A stretch of DNA of 44,958 nucleotides from a virus: IMG/VR virus record IMGVR_UViG_3300044815_000084, positions 1 to 44,958 of that record; one strand, 5' to 3'. Position 1 is the stretch's first letter; each line of letters starts with the position of its first letter. The translations under genes were made by a program, and so were the position numbers. The notes beneath the pieces were generated by a model. It was not told the origin of the DNA. It worked only from the letters and a program-made list of their open reading frames with translations, and did not search any database. Positions 1-7,612 of this stretch are shown one piece after another.

Positions 1-152
1 CTCTCTCGTCCTCTGGTTGGCGCGTTTCCTTGACGATGGCTTCGATGCGGTCGAGCGTCTGATCGGCGGTCAGTTCGTCGTCCGTGAGGAGGTCGGCGAT
101 GTCATCCAGCTTCGCCAGTTCCGCTTGGTCGATGGCGTCGAAGAGCGGCGTC
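1..152. repeat. Left copy of the 152-bp terminal overlap
   Basis: Bases 1-152 match 44807-44958 in the same orientation with four mismatches, at 119, 137, 140 and 146 (partners 44925, 44943, 44946 and 44952). Three changes are silent in the spanning gene and one is a Glu/Asp exchange. This fits a circular or circularly permuted genome assembled from a mixed population better than an exact packaged terminal repeat. Confidence 0.9.
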
Positions 153-544
153 GGGCGGTCCCCAAACACGCGCTCAGGTGACCACGTCGCGCCGCATCGC
201 TCGCACGTAAGCGTTTCAACGGCGGCATCGAGGACGGGGGCGATCTTGTCGCTCTTGCCACACCACCGACACGGCTCCTCCCCTACTGGTTCCAGAGCTT
301 GGTGTGGGACCTCTTGGGCATCGAGGGCGGCGCGGAGCTTGTCGTGGGCGTCGTTGATGCCGGGGTCGGCAAGCAGCGTCAGAGCGCCCTCGCGGTCGCC
401 CTCGGCGAGCCGTTCAGCGATGTCGGCGAGTTCAGTGACGGGAGAACCATCGCTGTCCAGACCATGGCCTTCAGGGAAGTCGGAGTCGATAGCTCCGACA
501 ACGAATCTGGCGAACACCTGCGTGATCGTGACCATGTCAGACAT
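1..544 (-). CDS. Zinc-knuckle small accessory protein, 5' part (gene spans the contig ends)
   Basis: This is the N-terminal part of a gene that continues across the end of the contig to position 44775; joined through the terminal overlap it gives 191 residues. The start at 544 is chosen because AAGGAGG lies 5 nt upstream of the ATG; a second ATG four codons in has no such site. The middle holds two CxxC pairs (CRWC and CERC), a zinc-ribbon pattern, followed by an acidic helical tail rich in Asp, Leu and Glu. It overlaps the preceding gene by 8 nt, so it is probably translationally coupled within the accessory operon. No enzymatic motif is visible and the function is unknown. Confidence 0.75.
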   Translation of the reverse strand, partial: MSDMVTITQVFARFVVGAIDSDFPEGHGLDSDGSPVTELADIAERLAEGDREGALTLLADPGINDAHDKLRAALDAQEVPHQALEPVGEEPCRWCGKSDKIAPVLDAAVETLTCERCGATWSPERVFGDRPTPLFDAIDQAELAKLDDIADLLTDDELTADQTLDRIEAIVKETRQPEDER

Positions 545-896
545 CGGTTCCTCCTTTGAGGGTGGCGAGCTTGCGACGGATGACTCCGAGCGACGAGAGG
601 GCGGCGCGAGCTTCGCGGACCTCGACCCGGTCGTAGCCGTTGATCAGGCTGATGCCCTTGCATTCCGCTTCCTCTGCCGTCAGCGCCTCCTCTACTTCGG
701 CGATCACCGATTTGTGGATGAGCGGCACGACAGCAGCGACAGCGGCTTCGAAGTCCAGATCGTCGCCGTGAAACTCCTCGCCTTCGTTCAGGTGCTTACC
801 TGCGGCGGCATCCATCGCGGCGTCGACCCACTCCTGCGGGATCTCAGACGCGAACCGCGTTTCGGGTCCGAACGCCTCAGCGCTTCGCTGTCCCAT
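537..896 (-). CDS. Acidic hypothetical protein, 119 aa
   Basis: Not recognised. The protein is acidic and mostly helical, with Glu/Ala-rich stretches and no cysteine pairs typical of its neighbours. The start at 896 overlaps the stop of the preceding gene (TGATG), and its own stop overlaps the next gene by 8 nt, so it is part of a coupled chain of small accessory genes. The last codons carry the strong AAGGAGG ribosome-binding site of the next gene. Confidence 0.75.
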   Translation of the reverse strand: MGQRSAEAFGPETRFASEIPQEWVDAAMDAAAGKHLNEGEEFHGDDLDFEAAVAAVVPLIHKSVIAEVEEALTAEEAECKGISLINGYDRVEVREARAALSSLGVIRRKLATLKGGTDV

Positions 897-1189
897 CAGC
901 TTCCCTCCTGGTCTGAGTCGAGTGAGGCGAGGGCAGTGGATAGGCGCGCTGCCGGGGCGTCCGTCTCGTAGAGGTCGGGATGCGTTTCGCCGTGTTCGGC
1001 CCGAAGCCAGAGGCGCGCCGCCGTCACAACCTCAGCCAGCCGCTCCCTCTCCTCAGACCGTCCCTTTTCTTCTGCTGCGACGAGAGCGGTGAGGTGGTCG
1101 GGGTGGACGCGCTTGCGAAAGGCTTCGGCGTCGCCCTGCATGTAGTCCGTCTCGGCCCCTGAGAGATGGTCGGTGGTCTGGTCAGACAT
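896..1189 (-). CDS. Hypothetical protein, 97 aa
   Basis: Unrecognised, charged and predicted helical. The middle is Glu/Arg-rich (EEKGRSEERERL), suggesting a short coiled coil. It is embedded in the accessory operon, overlapping the upstream gene by 8 nt and the downstream gene by 1 nt. Only coding potential and position support it. Confidence 0.7.
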   Translation of the reverse strand: MSDQTTDHLSGAETDYMQGDAEAFRKRVHPDHLTALVAAEEKGRSEERERLAEVVTAARLWLRAEHGETHPDLYETDAPAARLSTALASLDSDQEGS

Positions 1190-1457
1190 CCTCGTCTCCC
1201 TTCAGCATTTGACGGACGCCGCGAATGCCTACCTCGGTGAGACGAAATATGAGTCCACGATCAGGGTCGTCGTCCTTCATTTCCATCCGGCCGTCGAGGA
1301 CGTTCTCTAATAGCGCCTCGGTGGTCTCGTCGAGCGGCTTACATCGACGGCAGAACGGCCCATGGTCGTAGGCGATGCACCACCACCGTCCGTACTCGCC
1401 GTTGGTCCAGACGTGGAGAGTCTGCTTGTCGGTGATCTCGTAGGTCCCGTCAGTCAT
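1182..1457 (-). CDS. Hypothetical protein with CRRC motif, 91 aa
   Basis: The start at 1457 (MTDGTYEI) is preferred over a longer frame because the upstream extension is Arg/Pro-rich shadow sequence, and the preceding gene ends at 1450, giving the usual 8-nt overlap. A tryptophan-rich stretch (EYGRWWC) is followed by CRRC, possibly half of a metal site, and a C-terminal helical part. Function unknown. Confidence 0.7.
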   Translation of the reverse strand: MTDGTYEITDKQTLHVWTNGEYGRWWCIAYDHGPFCRRCKPLDETTEALLENVLDGRMEMKDDDPDRGLIFRLTEVGIRGVRQMLKGDEDV

Positions 1458-1623
1458 CTCGCTCCTCCCCTTGGGCCAGCTTGCGACTCTTGGGCACCCA
1501 GACTTTCCAGAGGCCGCAGCCGGGACAGCGCGTGGCCTTGTGCGTCTTCGACTTCTCTTCGGCCCAGCTATGCCAGGCGAGATAGCCATCGGGGCAGGGC
1601 GTGTGGGCAGCGCAGGAATTCAC
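1450..1623 (-). CDS. Small zinc-knuckle protein, 57 aa
   Basis: A GTG start at 1623 overlaps the TGA of the preceding gene (GTGA), the coupling pattern seen throughout this operon. Four cysteines lie as C-x4-C near the N-terminus and CPGC in the middle, consistent with a small zinc-binding fold, followed by a basic tail. It may bind nucleic acid or a protein partner, but this is inference from cysteine spacing only. Confidence 0.65.
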   Translation of the reverse strand: MNSCAAHTPCPDGYLAWHSWAEEKSKTHKATRCPGCGLWKVWVPKSRKLAQGEERDD

Positions 1624-2237
1624 GGCGCGCCGCCGATGAGACCGCCGTCGACCTGGTCCTTGATGTCGAGCCGGATTCCCGGGATCTCGGCCGCTGGATT
1701 GTTCGCGTAGCCCAGCGTCTGGATGACCGCCTCCCAATCCTCACGGGTCCCCGAGACGAGGATCTGTGGTCGCCCCTTCAAGTGATCCGGTAGCCGCTCC
1801 TCATCACCTAGGACCGGTGAAGCTGGACCGTCTGGTGTGCAGTCGGGGCACGGTTCGTACTGCGGTTCGTCAGCTATGTACGGCTCGGGGCGGGGCACCT
1901 CACGGCTGCCGCCGCACGTCTTGCACGGCTCCTCCTCCCCGTCTGGTGTGGGGTGGGATGCCAGGGTGGCGACTACGGCAGTGAGGATCGCGGTGGTCCA
2001 GCCCTTCTCCGTCTTCTCGCGGACGTTGTGGTACCGCATGTAGGCGTCGTAGACAGCGCCTTTCGCCTCGTCACTCAGTAGCTGGGCCTCCAGCTTGGCT
2101 CTCTCCTCCGCCCGCGCCGTCTCGATGCGGGCCTCGACGGCAGGCTCCAGCTTCCCGATCACGTCACGTGCCTGGTCCTCCCGTAGTCCTAGTCGCGCCC
2201 ACATCAGCCGCTCTACTCCCTCGTCCAGATACGTCAT
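1620..2237 (-). CDS. Coiled-coil protein with DnaJ-type zinc motif, 205 aa
   Basis: The N-terminal 90 residues are helical and rich in Glu, Ala and Arg. The middle carries CKTCGGS and CPDC, the CxxCxG-type half-sites of DnaJ-like zinc fingers, about 24 residues apart. The C-terminal third is mixed. It overlaps both neighbours by 4 nt. This kind of zinc knuckle is common in small phage accessory proteins; no partner or substrate can be assigned. Confidence 0.75.
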   Translation of the reverse strand: MTYLDEGVERLMWARLGLREDQARDVIGKLEPAVEARIETARAEERAKLEAQLLSDEAKGAVYDAYMRYHNVREKTEKGWTTAILTAVVATLASHPTPDGEEEPCKTCGGSREVPRPEPYIADEPQYEPCPDCTPDGPASPVLGDEERLPDHLKGRPQILVSGTREDWEAVIQTLGYANNPAAEIPGIRLDIKDQVDGGLIGGAP

Positions 2238-2722
2238 GAGTGCCCTCCCTCGTCTGCCTTGTGGTAGCTGAAAAGCCTGTCTTCGAGGTCGTAGCGGCGA
2301 CGAGCCTCCTCTTCCGAGAGCATCGAAGCGCTGACCGTCAGCAGTCGGGCCTCGTCGGGAGACAGGACCCCCGGGTGGTCTGCGGGGTAGTAGCGGCAGG
2401 AGATCGTGGCGTTGGCCCTCTCCCAGCCGGGTGGCGCGCTCATTGGCGCGAACCGGAGGTTCCGGCTACCCGGCGGCTTCATCAGCGTGACCACCGGCCA
2501 GCGATCCTCTACCTGGTCGGGACGCAGCTCGACGACATCACCGGAGCGGTCCAAGCCGTCATCCCAGACAACCTCGTCACCTGAGCGTTCCAGCTTCTCG
2601 GCGCACTCTTCGCAGTAGCGGCCTTCGATGGGCTGGCCTCCGGCGCGTTTCCACTTCGCCGTCGCGCGCGCGGTCCTCTCGCACTGGATCGTCGCGCACG
2701 GCTTCTCTGGGCTAGGAGACAT
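2234..2722 (-). CDS. Zinc-finger hypothetical protein, 162 aa
   Basis: The first 45 residues contain four cysteines (C9, C14, then CEEC at about 37-40), a likely treble-clef or ribbon site. The rest is unrecognised. It overlaps the next gene by ATGA and the preceding one by 11 nt. Its place between other CxxC proteins suggests a block of metal-binding accessory proteins. Confidence 0.75.
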   Translation of the reverse strand: MSPSPEKPCATIQCERTARATAKWKRAGGQPIEGRYCEECAEKLERSGDEVVWDDGLDRSGDVVELRPDQVEDRWPVVTLMKPPGSRNLRFAPMSAPPGWERANATISCRYYPADHPGVLSPDEARLLTVSASMLSEEEARRRYDLEDRLFSYHKADEGGHS

Positions 2723-3071
2723 GGTTCACCTCGTCTGCTTCGTAGTCGGGGTTTAGAGCGACGGAGGCGGCGGCTTCAAGCTGCTCCTCGGTGAGGTGTG
2801 GACCGGGGCCGTAGCCGGGCGTGGCGGGACCGAGCCAGGCGGAGCGGACGCTGCCCCAGACCTCGATGACGCTCCCCTCCTTCTCACCTTGGGTTTCGGT
2901 GCGCAGCTTCACGATGCTCGGTTCACCAATCGCATCGAGGATGAAGTCGGACTCCGAATCGAACTCGCTCCGGAAGCCAGCAAGGGCGCCGCCGGGAAGC
3001 ATGTCCTCCGTGTACAGCGACGGCAACTCGATGGTCAGGAAAACGTGGGTCGGGGCTACTGGGTGGTTCAC
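2712..3071 (-). CDS. Hypothetical protein, 119 aa
   Basis: A GTG start at 3071 overlaps the TGA of the upstream gene (GTGA), giving MNHPVAPTHVFL. Beta-rich N-terminal half, acidic C-terminal helix. No known motif. The upstream extension of the frame is Arg/Pro-rich shadow sequence and was not used. Confidence 0.7.
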   Translation of the reverse strand: MNHPVAPTHVFLTIELPSLYTEDMLPGGALAGFRSEFDSESDFILDAIGEPSIVKLRTETQGEKEGSVIEVWGSVRSAWLGPATPGYGPGPHLTEEQLEAAASVALNPDYEADEVNHVS

Positions 3072-3268
3072 GATGAGGCCTCCTCGGCGTTGAACGGCTC
3101 TCCGGAAAGGGCGGTGGCAAGCTCGTGGATCTCGTCCGGAGCCAGGTAGGTGGTCACGCCGCGCGCACCGAACGACAGGACCTTGAGGCACATCTCCTCG
3201 TCGCCATCCGTCAACTCGATTACGGCTCCCGCTCGCAGCCGAATCGTCTTGGTCTTCTGCTCGGGCAT
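3068..3268 (-). CDS. Hypothetical protein, 66 aa
   Basis: A small acidic protein (MPEQKTKTIRL start) placed directly after the cytosine methyltransferase; its ATG overlaps that gene's TGA. No motif recognised. The position suggests co-expression with the methyltransferase, but no functional link is visible. Confidence 0.65.
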   Translation of the reverse strand: MPEQKTKTIRLRAGAVIELTDGDEEMCLKVLSFGARGVTTYLAPDEIHELATALSGEPFNAEEASS

Positions 3269-3984
3269 CAGGCCAGTTCCTTTCTCTCGTTCTGTGGTGA
3301 CTGGTTCAGCAGGTGGTCGGCAAGCTGTTCGCCTACGCAGCGCGTGAACGCGGGAGGAATCGCCTCGCAGACCTCGACGATCGACTTCATCCACGGGACG
3401 CCCATCTCCTCGGCCGCCTTCTTCTGCCAGGCCTTCGAGTGCTTCCCACCGTGGATCGACATGAACTGATCGTCGTCGGGGAAATAGCCGTTGCGGGCGC
3501 ACTTCGCGACGTGTCGAAGGTGAGGCGGCTGGGTGATCGGGAACGAGGTCTCGAAGCCGCGGTGGCGATAGAGACGCAGGCCGAACATGTGGCCGCAGAG
3601 CGTGATCGGGTCATCGAGCGGAGCCTGTGGGACGTTCTCGATGACGTAGGGCAGCCCGGCCGCTTTCAACAGCTCGCGGACGGGACCGACGAGGTCGGGG
3701 TATTCCTTGCGGTTGTAGGCGTTCAGTGGGGAGTACGCCTGGCACGGTGGCGATGCATGGATCGCGTCGAAATCACGGAGGCGCCACGCCGAGCCTCGGA
3801 CGTTTCCCCTCAGGTCGCCGATCAGGAGTTCGAGGACCGATAGAGCGTCGGCTTGTACGAACTCGTCTCCCGCGTAATTGGGCATCGGGTGGCGATCGAC
3901 GCCGATGACATAAAAACCGGCGTCCTGATAACCGCGAGCGCAGCCGCCAGCCCCCGAAAAGAGATCGAGCATGACCGGCTTCAC
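3268..3984 (-). CDS. C5-cytosine DNA methyltransferase
   Basis: A 238-residue C5-cytosine methyltransferase that should transfer a methyl group from S-adenosylmethionine to cytosine in DNA. Motif I is FSGAGG (9-14), motif IV is SPPCQ with catalytic Cys at about 81, motif VI is ENV at about 116-118, and the C-terminus has an EAIPPAF...GEQL stretch resembling motifs IX-X. It is shorter than typical bacterial enzymes, so the target-recognition part is minimal. No cognate restriction enzyme is evident; the neighbouring HNH gene overlaps its start by 4 nt. The usual role in phages is protection from host restriction. The target sequence cannot be read from the protein. Confidence 0.92.
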   Translation of the reverse strand: MKPVMLDLFSGAGGCARGYQDAGFYVIGVDRHPMPNYAGDEFVQADALSVLELLIGDLRGNVRGSAWRLRDFDAIHASPPCQAYSPLNAYNRKEYPDLVGPVRELLKAAGLPYVIENVPQAPLDDPITLCGHMFGLRLYRHRGFETSFPITQPPHLRHVAKCARNGYFPDDDQFMSIHGGKHSKAWQKKAAEEMGVPWMKSIVEVCEAIPPAFTRCVGEQLADHLLNQSPQNERKELA

Positions 3985-5081
3985 GACGCCAAGCTCTCCA
4001 CGTACGCACTGGGTGCCAGGCGACGACGGGCTATCTCAAGCGATCCGCAATCTGAGACGGCGAGAAGAAACAGTTCGAGCGTCTCGCCGGGAGGACGCTT
4101 CTCCGCCGTGAGTTCCATGAAGGTTTCGCGATGCTCACCGAGGTAGTGAGGCATCGCCTCGTAGGCCATTTCGATGGAGCCGGTAGCCCTGACGAGATCG
4201 GCCTGTTCTTGGGTCGAAGGGATCGGATAGTTGCGCTCGACCCAGATCGCATCCGTGAGGGCCACGGCGGCCTGCATCTCCGGCACCCGCAGGCAGGTGA
4301 TCGGGATAACTACGCGCCGGTCGTGCCAACCACGATGGCATTCGAAGCAGAGTGGAATCCCGTTGTCGAAGTTCCCTGCGCCCTCCCTCGACTTCGAACG
4401 AGGAACGACATGATGGAGGTGGCTCGCAGGGCGATGGCAGTTCCGACAATCGCTCTCGCCCTTGGCCTTGCAGCCCCAATTTGATGGGGCATTCGTCACT
4501 TTCCGCTTGGGCCTGCGGACCGAGATGCCGAGACATTTGCGAGAGCAATATTTCTGTTCGGACCGCGTCGATTCGAAAGCTTCTCCGCACTGGGCGCAGG
4601 TCGGAAGAACCTTCGGAGGAGCTTGGTCGCGCTTGGTCCGGCCGGCCATCTTCCTCCCGCACGCCCTCGAGCAACAGCGGCGGAGCGTTTCGCCCATCCA
4701 GTAGTTGTAGGCGTCACCGCACCAGTCGCAGCGCCTCTCGCCCTGCTCACCCCGTCGCCCGCAGACCTTCGAGCAGTATTTAGAGAACGACCTTTTCGGT
4801 TTGAAGTCCTGGCCGCAGCTCACGCATGGTCGCGGCGACATATCCCCATATCGGAGCTTGGGCTCGGAGCGCTTCTTGTAGCGGCGACGGGGAGCGCTCG
4901 AATCGACGCCGAGGGAAGGAGAAGTGCGAACAAGTCCACCCTCGACGCCGACTCCAACGCTCCGTAGTTCAGCTTCCGTCTGAAACCGATTCCCGCATTC
5001 GCATGGCTCCGTGGGTCGCTTCCCACCCGTCCCCGTGATGATGTCTGGGCACTCGCAGTCCTTGGTTGCGTAGCGGGTCAT
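3981..5081 (-). CDS. HNH endonuclease with tandem treble-clef zinc fingers
   Basis: A 366-residue protein. After a short N-terminal CxC region come three similar zinc fingers of the form CxxC...CxxxC at about 86-107, 118-141 and 162-183. An HNH nuclease domain at about 212-253 follows: CRNC, LHH, N at about 240, then CFEC-H. The C-terminal 110 residues are helical and unrecognised. HNH domains cut DNA using a single metal; the fingers probably give DNA or protein binding. It overlaps the methyltransferase start (ATGA). It could be a homing-type or packaging-related HNH enzyme or half of a modification-linked pair; the finger array in front of an HNH domain is unusual. Confidence 0.85.
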   Translation of the reverse strand: MTRYATKDCECPDIITGTGGKRPTEPCECGNRFQTEAELRSVGVGVEGGLVRTSPSLGVDSSAPRRRYKKRSEPKLRYGDMSPRPCVSCGQDFKPKRSFSKYCSKVCGRRGEQGERRCDWCGDAYNYWMGETLRRCCSRACGRKMAGRTKRDQAPPKVLPTCAQCGEAFESTRSEQKYCSRKCLGISVRRPKRKVTNAPSNWGCKAKGESDCRNCHRPASHLHHVVPRSKSREGAGNFDNGIPLCFECHRGWHDRRVVIPITCLRVPEMQAAVALTDAIWVERNYPIPSTQEQADLVRATGSIEMAYEAMPHYLGEHRETFMELTAEKRPPGETLELFLLAVSDCGSLEIARRRLAPSAYVESLAS

Positions 5082-5515
5082 CCGACCGGCTCCGCAAAGG
5101 GACGCTCACGCTCGCCGTCCTCCAGCTTGCGACCGCTCCAGCGGCCCTCTCGGCGTCCACAGTCAGGGCATTTCCACTCGCTGACGCCGTCGTAATGCTC
5201 GGGCCAGTCGTAGGGGTACTGGACACCGACCGGAGTCAGTTCGCGCTCGCAGTCGATGCACCAACCGCAACCAAGGATCTCGTCGCGCCGCCGATTCACG
5301 ACGCACCACCCGACTTGCTTCTCGGTGTCCTCACGTAGGTCCCAGGCGGCGAACGTGACGATCAGGACGCGCTTACCTTCACGGCGAGCGGCGTGGATGG
5401 CCTGGTGCGTGACCGGGATGCCGGGGAGGCCGAGAACGACGGTGCGCGTCGTCGTCTCCCTTTCGGGGCGTTCTGCGGCGGGACCGGGCAACGGATGGAG
5501 GACGTTGCCGCTCAC
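5078..5515 (-). CDS. Zinc-ribbon hypothetical protein, 145 aa
   Basis: The middle and C-terminal half contain several cysteines, including GCGWCIDC and CPDC about 40 residues later, consistent with a zinc ribbon. The N-terminal 60 residues contain GLPGIPVTHQA and a hydrophobic strand (KRVLIVTFAAWDL) resembling a beta-alpha unit, but no full nucleotide-binding motif. It overlaps both neighbours by ATGA. Function unknown. Confidence 0.75.
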   Translation of the reverse strand: MSGNVLHPLPGPAAERPERETTTRTVVLGLPGIPVTHQAIHAARREGKRVLIVTFAAWDLREDTEKQVGWCVVNRRRDEILGCGWCIDCERELTPVGVQYPYDWPEHYDGVSEWKCPDCGRREGRWSGRKLEDGERERPFAEPVG

Positions 5516-6135
5516 GACTCGTCACCGCCACCCGACTGCATATCCGTAAACGAAGCTGGCGGATCGATGACCTCGTACTCCTTGCGGATGACACCCGAGT
5601 GCTTCTCGTGCTCGGCATTGAGGGCGAAGTCGATGACCTCCTCGTCGGTCCACGTTCGGTTCGCGGGAGGGTCGGTGTCCTCTGATGCTGCGTCTAAGAC
5701 AGCGAGGGTCTCCGGCTGCGTGGCGGCGAGAATCTTGCGCTCGGCGCGGTCGGCGGCCTCTCCCCAGAACTCCTCCGCTTCCAGCACGCGTTCCGGTTTT
5801 ATGAGCGCCATCGCCTCGACCAAAGGCAGCGTGATCGTGGAGGGCGCACCCGATTGCTCAGATGCGCCCTCAGCTACGTGCCTCCCGTTTCGGGAATCGT
5901 GGGCATCACCTCCCTCGGTGTCCTCTGATGCGTCGAGTAGCTGTTGAAGGCGGTCGGCGGTAAGCAGCGAGCGGTCCCACCGACGGCTGTTGATCGGGGT
6001 CCTGCGAAGCTGCTCGACCTCAGCCTTCAGCCCCGACCGTAGGGTCTCCAGCTTCGCCTCTGCTGCCTCGGCTCGTCTCAACGCTCTCTGTTCTCCGTTG
6101 AGGCGCCAGCCGTCGATGCGTTTCTCGTCGTGCAT
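5512..6135 (-). CDS. Coiled-coil hypothetical protein with segment shared with the gene at 40352-40774
   Basis: A 207-residue protein. The N-terminal 70 residues contain KLETLRSGLKAEVEQL and later RLQQLL. The 40352-40774 protein has the matching order KLRILRSGLNAEVERL then RLQQLL, so the two genes share a domain. The rest is acidic and unrecognised, with an AATQPETL segment. It is probably a helical dimerisation or scaffold domain; no catalytic motif is visible. Confidence 0.75.
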   Translation of the reverse strand: MHDEKRIDGWRLNGEQRALRRAEAAEAKLETLRSGLKAEVEQLRRTPINSRRWDRSLLTADRLQQLLDASEDTEGGDAHDSRNGRHVAEGASEQSGAPSTITLPLVEAMALIKPERVLEAEEFWGEAADRAERKILAATQPETLAVLDAASEDTDPPANRTWTDEEVIDFALNAEHEKHSGVIRKEYEVIDPPASFTDMQSGGGDES

Positions 6136-6375
6136 CTAGCTGCGCTCGGCTTTCGGGCAGACGTAGCGGTAGCAGTCCGGCATCTGGGTCAGCCGCTCCT
6201 TGAATCCCTCGAAGTCGGCGACGGGGATGACCTCGACCTCTTCGGCCTTGACCCTGACGTGCATCGGGCGATCGCTGAAGACACCTCCCGTGCATATCGC
6301 GTCGGAATCCCATAGCTGCTCGCCACACTCAGGGCAGACGAAAACTTTCAACGGGGGACGAGGGGGGGCGCTCAT
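6136..6375 (-). CDS. Small zinc-binding protein, 79 aa
   Basis: The first gene after the integrase/attP region in the leftward direction. It has its own ribosome-binding site (GAGGGG about 7 nt before the ATG), so translation does not need coupling. Cysteines occur as CPEC at about 14-17 and two more near the C-terminus. Its TAG is directly followed by the ATG of the next gene. Function unknown. Confidence 0.7.
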   Translation of the reverse strand: MSAPPRPPLKVFVCPECGEQLWDSDAICTGGVFSDRPMHVRVKAEEVEVIPVADFEGFKERLTQMPDCYRYVCPKAERS

Positions 6376-6384
6376 GCGGTTGCC

Positions 6385-6586
6385 CCTCGAGCTTGTGTCT
6401 CAGACGAGGACGCCGCTTGTGTCTGATTTGTGTCTAGGTCGGTGCGGAACGGTGCGAACTCAGGCGTGTCCAGGCGAGAGACACCCCGGCTGGACGCCTG
6501 AGTCTCAAAATGCGGCGGATTGACACAGGTCGGCTTGTCAATGCCGATCTGAGAGATGTTCGTGTCGCGATTGTGTCGGATCGGTT
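6385..6586. other. Candidate phage attachment site (attP) region
   Basis: About 200 nt directly downstream of the integrase gene. A core-like inverted repeat ATTGACA (519-525 of the 6 kb block, i.e. 6519-6525), 10 nt, TGTCAAT (6536-6542) lies between direct repeats TTGTGTC at 6393, 6417 and 6428 on one side and 6571 on the other. That is the layout of core sites flanked by arm-type sites for tyrosine integrases. A second, longer inverted repeat (6459-6473 with 6490-6502) could be an accessory-protein site. The exact crossover and attB cannot be deduced here. Confidence 0.6.
6459..6502. repeat. Imperfect inverted repeat in attP region
   Basis: CTCAGGCGTGTCCAG (6459-6473) pairs with CTGGACGCCTGAG (6490-6502), a 13-bp stem with a 2-nt bulge and 16-nt loop. 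There is no T-run after it on either strand, so a classical terminator is less likely than a protein-binding or structural site in attP. Confidence 0.6.
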
Positions 6587-7612
6587 TCAACCTTCAGCCA
6601 CTTTCAGGTGCCGGACGTTGTCGTTGTACTCGCGCTCGAGCTGGTCAAGGGCACCGACGGAGCCGTGTCCGTAGAGGTCTTCGACGAGACGTGGTCCAGA
6701 GTGCCCGAGCTGCTCTGCGACGACCCGAGCTTCCATCCGTTTCGTCACGTAGAGATGATGGCCTGCGAAGTGCCGTAGCTCGTGAGGCGTGACTTTCTCG
6801 CCGTAAGCAGCCACGATCTTCTGCCAGTAGTAGGTCAAGGTCGATTGCATCAACTGACCGCCGCGTTTAGCCGGGAATACCCACTGCGTCGAGCGGTCCA
6901 GAGGAAGCAGTGCGTCTCTCGCCTCGGGCAGCAGGACGACTTCACGTTTCTTGTTTGACTTCGGCAGATCAAGCGTCCCGCGATAAAGGCGGCGGTTGAC
7001 CATGACGCGATTGCGGGCGAAGTTGATGTCGCTCCATTCGAGAGCAAAGACCTCGCCCACGCGCAGGCCGGTATAGGCGGTGAAGGTGACGAAGGATTTG
7101 AAGGTCGCTCCGTGCTGATCCCCGGCGATCGTCGCAAGCTTCTCGACCTGCTCAGGCGTGAGCGGCTCGAGGTCGGCGCGACCTCGGCTCTTGCGACTCT
7201 GACCGCGCATCTCGTTGCGATCGACAACGCGCTCCTCAACTGCGGCGTTGAGCATCGTGATGACCGGCGGGACGGCCCAGCGGTGATCTGCCGCCCAGTC
7301 GATCGACTCTTCGCGCTGAATGGATTGGAGCGTCCGGTTGCCGAACTCCTTCAGCCACTCGTCGATCCCGCTCTTGGCTTGGTCGTAGCTCGACTTCTTG
7401 TGCTTCTCCCCATATTCACGGAGGTAGCGCTTGGCGAAGATCTTGGCCTGCACCTTCTCAGGAGTCCGGCGAGACAGTTCCCACTGGGCCTCGTCGTGCT
7501 TGGCCTCCTTGCGGGTATCCCGCGCCTCCAGCAGCTTGTACTTGCCGTCTCCGAGATGAACGCGGGCGGCGTAGCGTTTGCCCTTCTTGGTCTTGGTGAC
7601 GCGGATGCTCAT
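6587..7612 (-). CDS. int: Tyrosine-family site-specific integrase
   Basis: A 341-residue tyrosine recombinase that should insert the phage genome into, and excise it from, the host chromosome. The C-terminal catalytic domain carries Arg184 (TGLRVGE), a beta-hairpin Lys region around 218-222, His277-x-x-Arg280 (HELRH), His304 (LGHS) and the nucleophile Tyr314 (DLYGH). The N-terminal part shows a strand-rich arm-binding region (about 1-50) and a helical core-binding region (about 55-135). It overlaps the excisionase-like gene by ATGA and lies next to a site with attP architecture. This marks the phage as temperate. Confidence 0.95.
   Translation of the reverse strand: MSIRVTKTKKGKRYAARVHLGDGKYKLLEARDTRKEAKHDEAQWELSRRTPEKVQAKIFAKRYLREYGEKHKKSSYDQAKSGIDEWLKEFGNRTLQSIQREESIDWAADHRWAVPPVITMLNAAVEERVVDRNEMRGQSRKSRGRADLEPLTPEQVEKLATIAGDQHGATFKSFVTFTAYTGLRVGEVFALEWSDINFARNRVMVNRRLYRGTLDLPKSNKKREVVLLPEARDALLPLDRSTQWVFPAKRGGQLMQSTLTYYWQKIVAAYGEKVTPHELRHFAGHHLYVTKRMEARVVAEQLGHSGPRLVEDLYGHGSVGALDQLEREYNDNVRHLKVAEG

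Noticed and set aside
84-971. Plus-strand frame of 295 codons at the left end
   Set aside because: Opposes three well-packed minus-strand genes with coupled overlaps; Ser/Arg-rich shadow composition.
6372-6590. Minus-strand frame of 72 codons (TTG start) between integrase and the gene at 6136
   Set aside because: TTG start, composition unlike neighbours, and it covers the repeats of the attP-like region; the gene at 6136-6375 has its own ribosome-binding site and does not need it.
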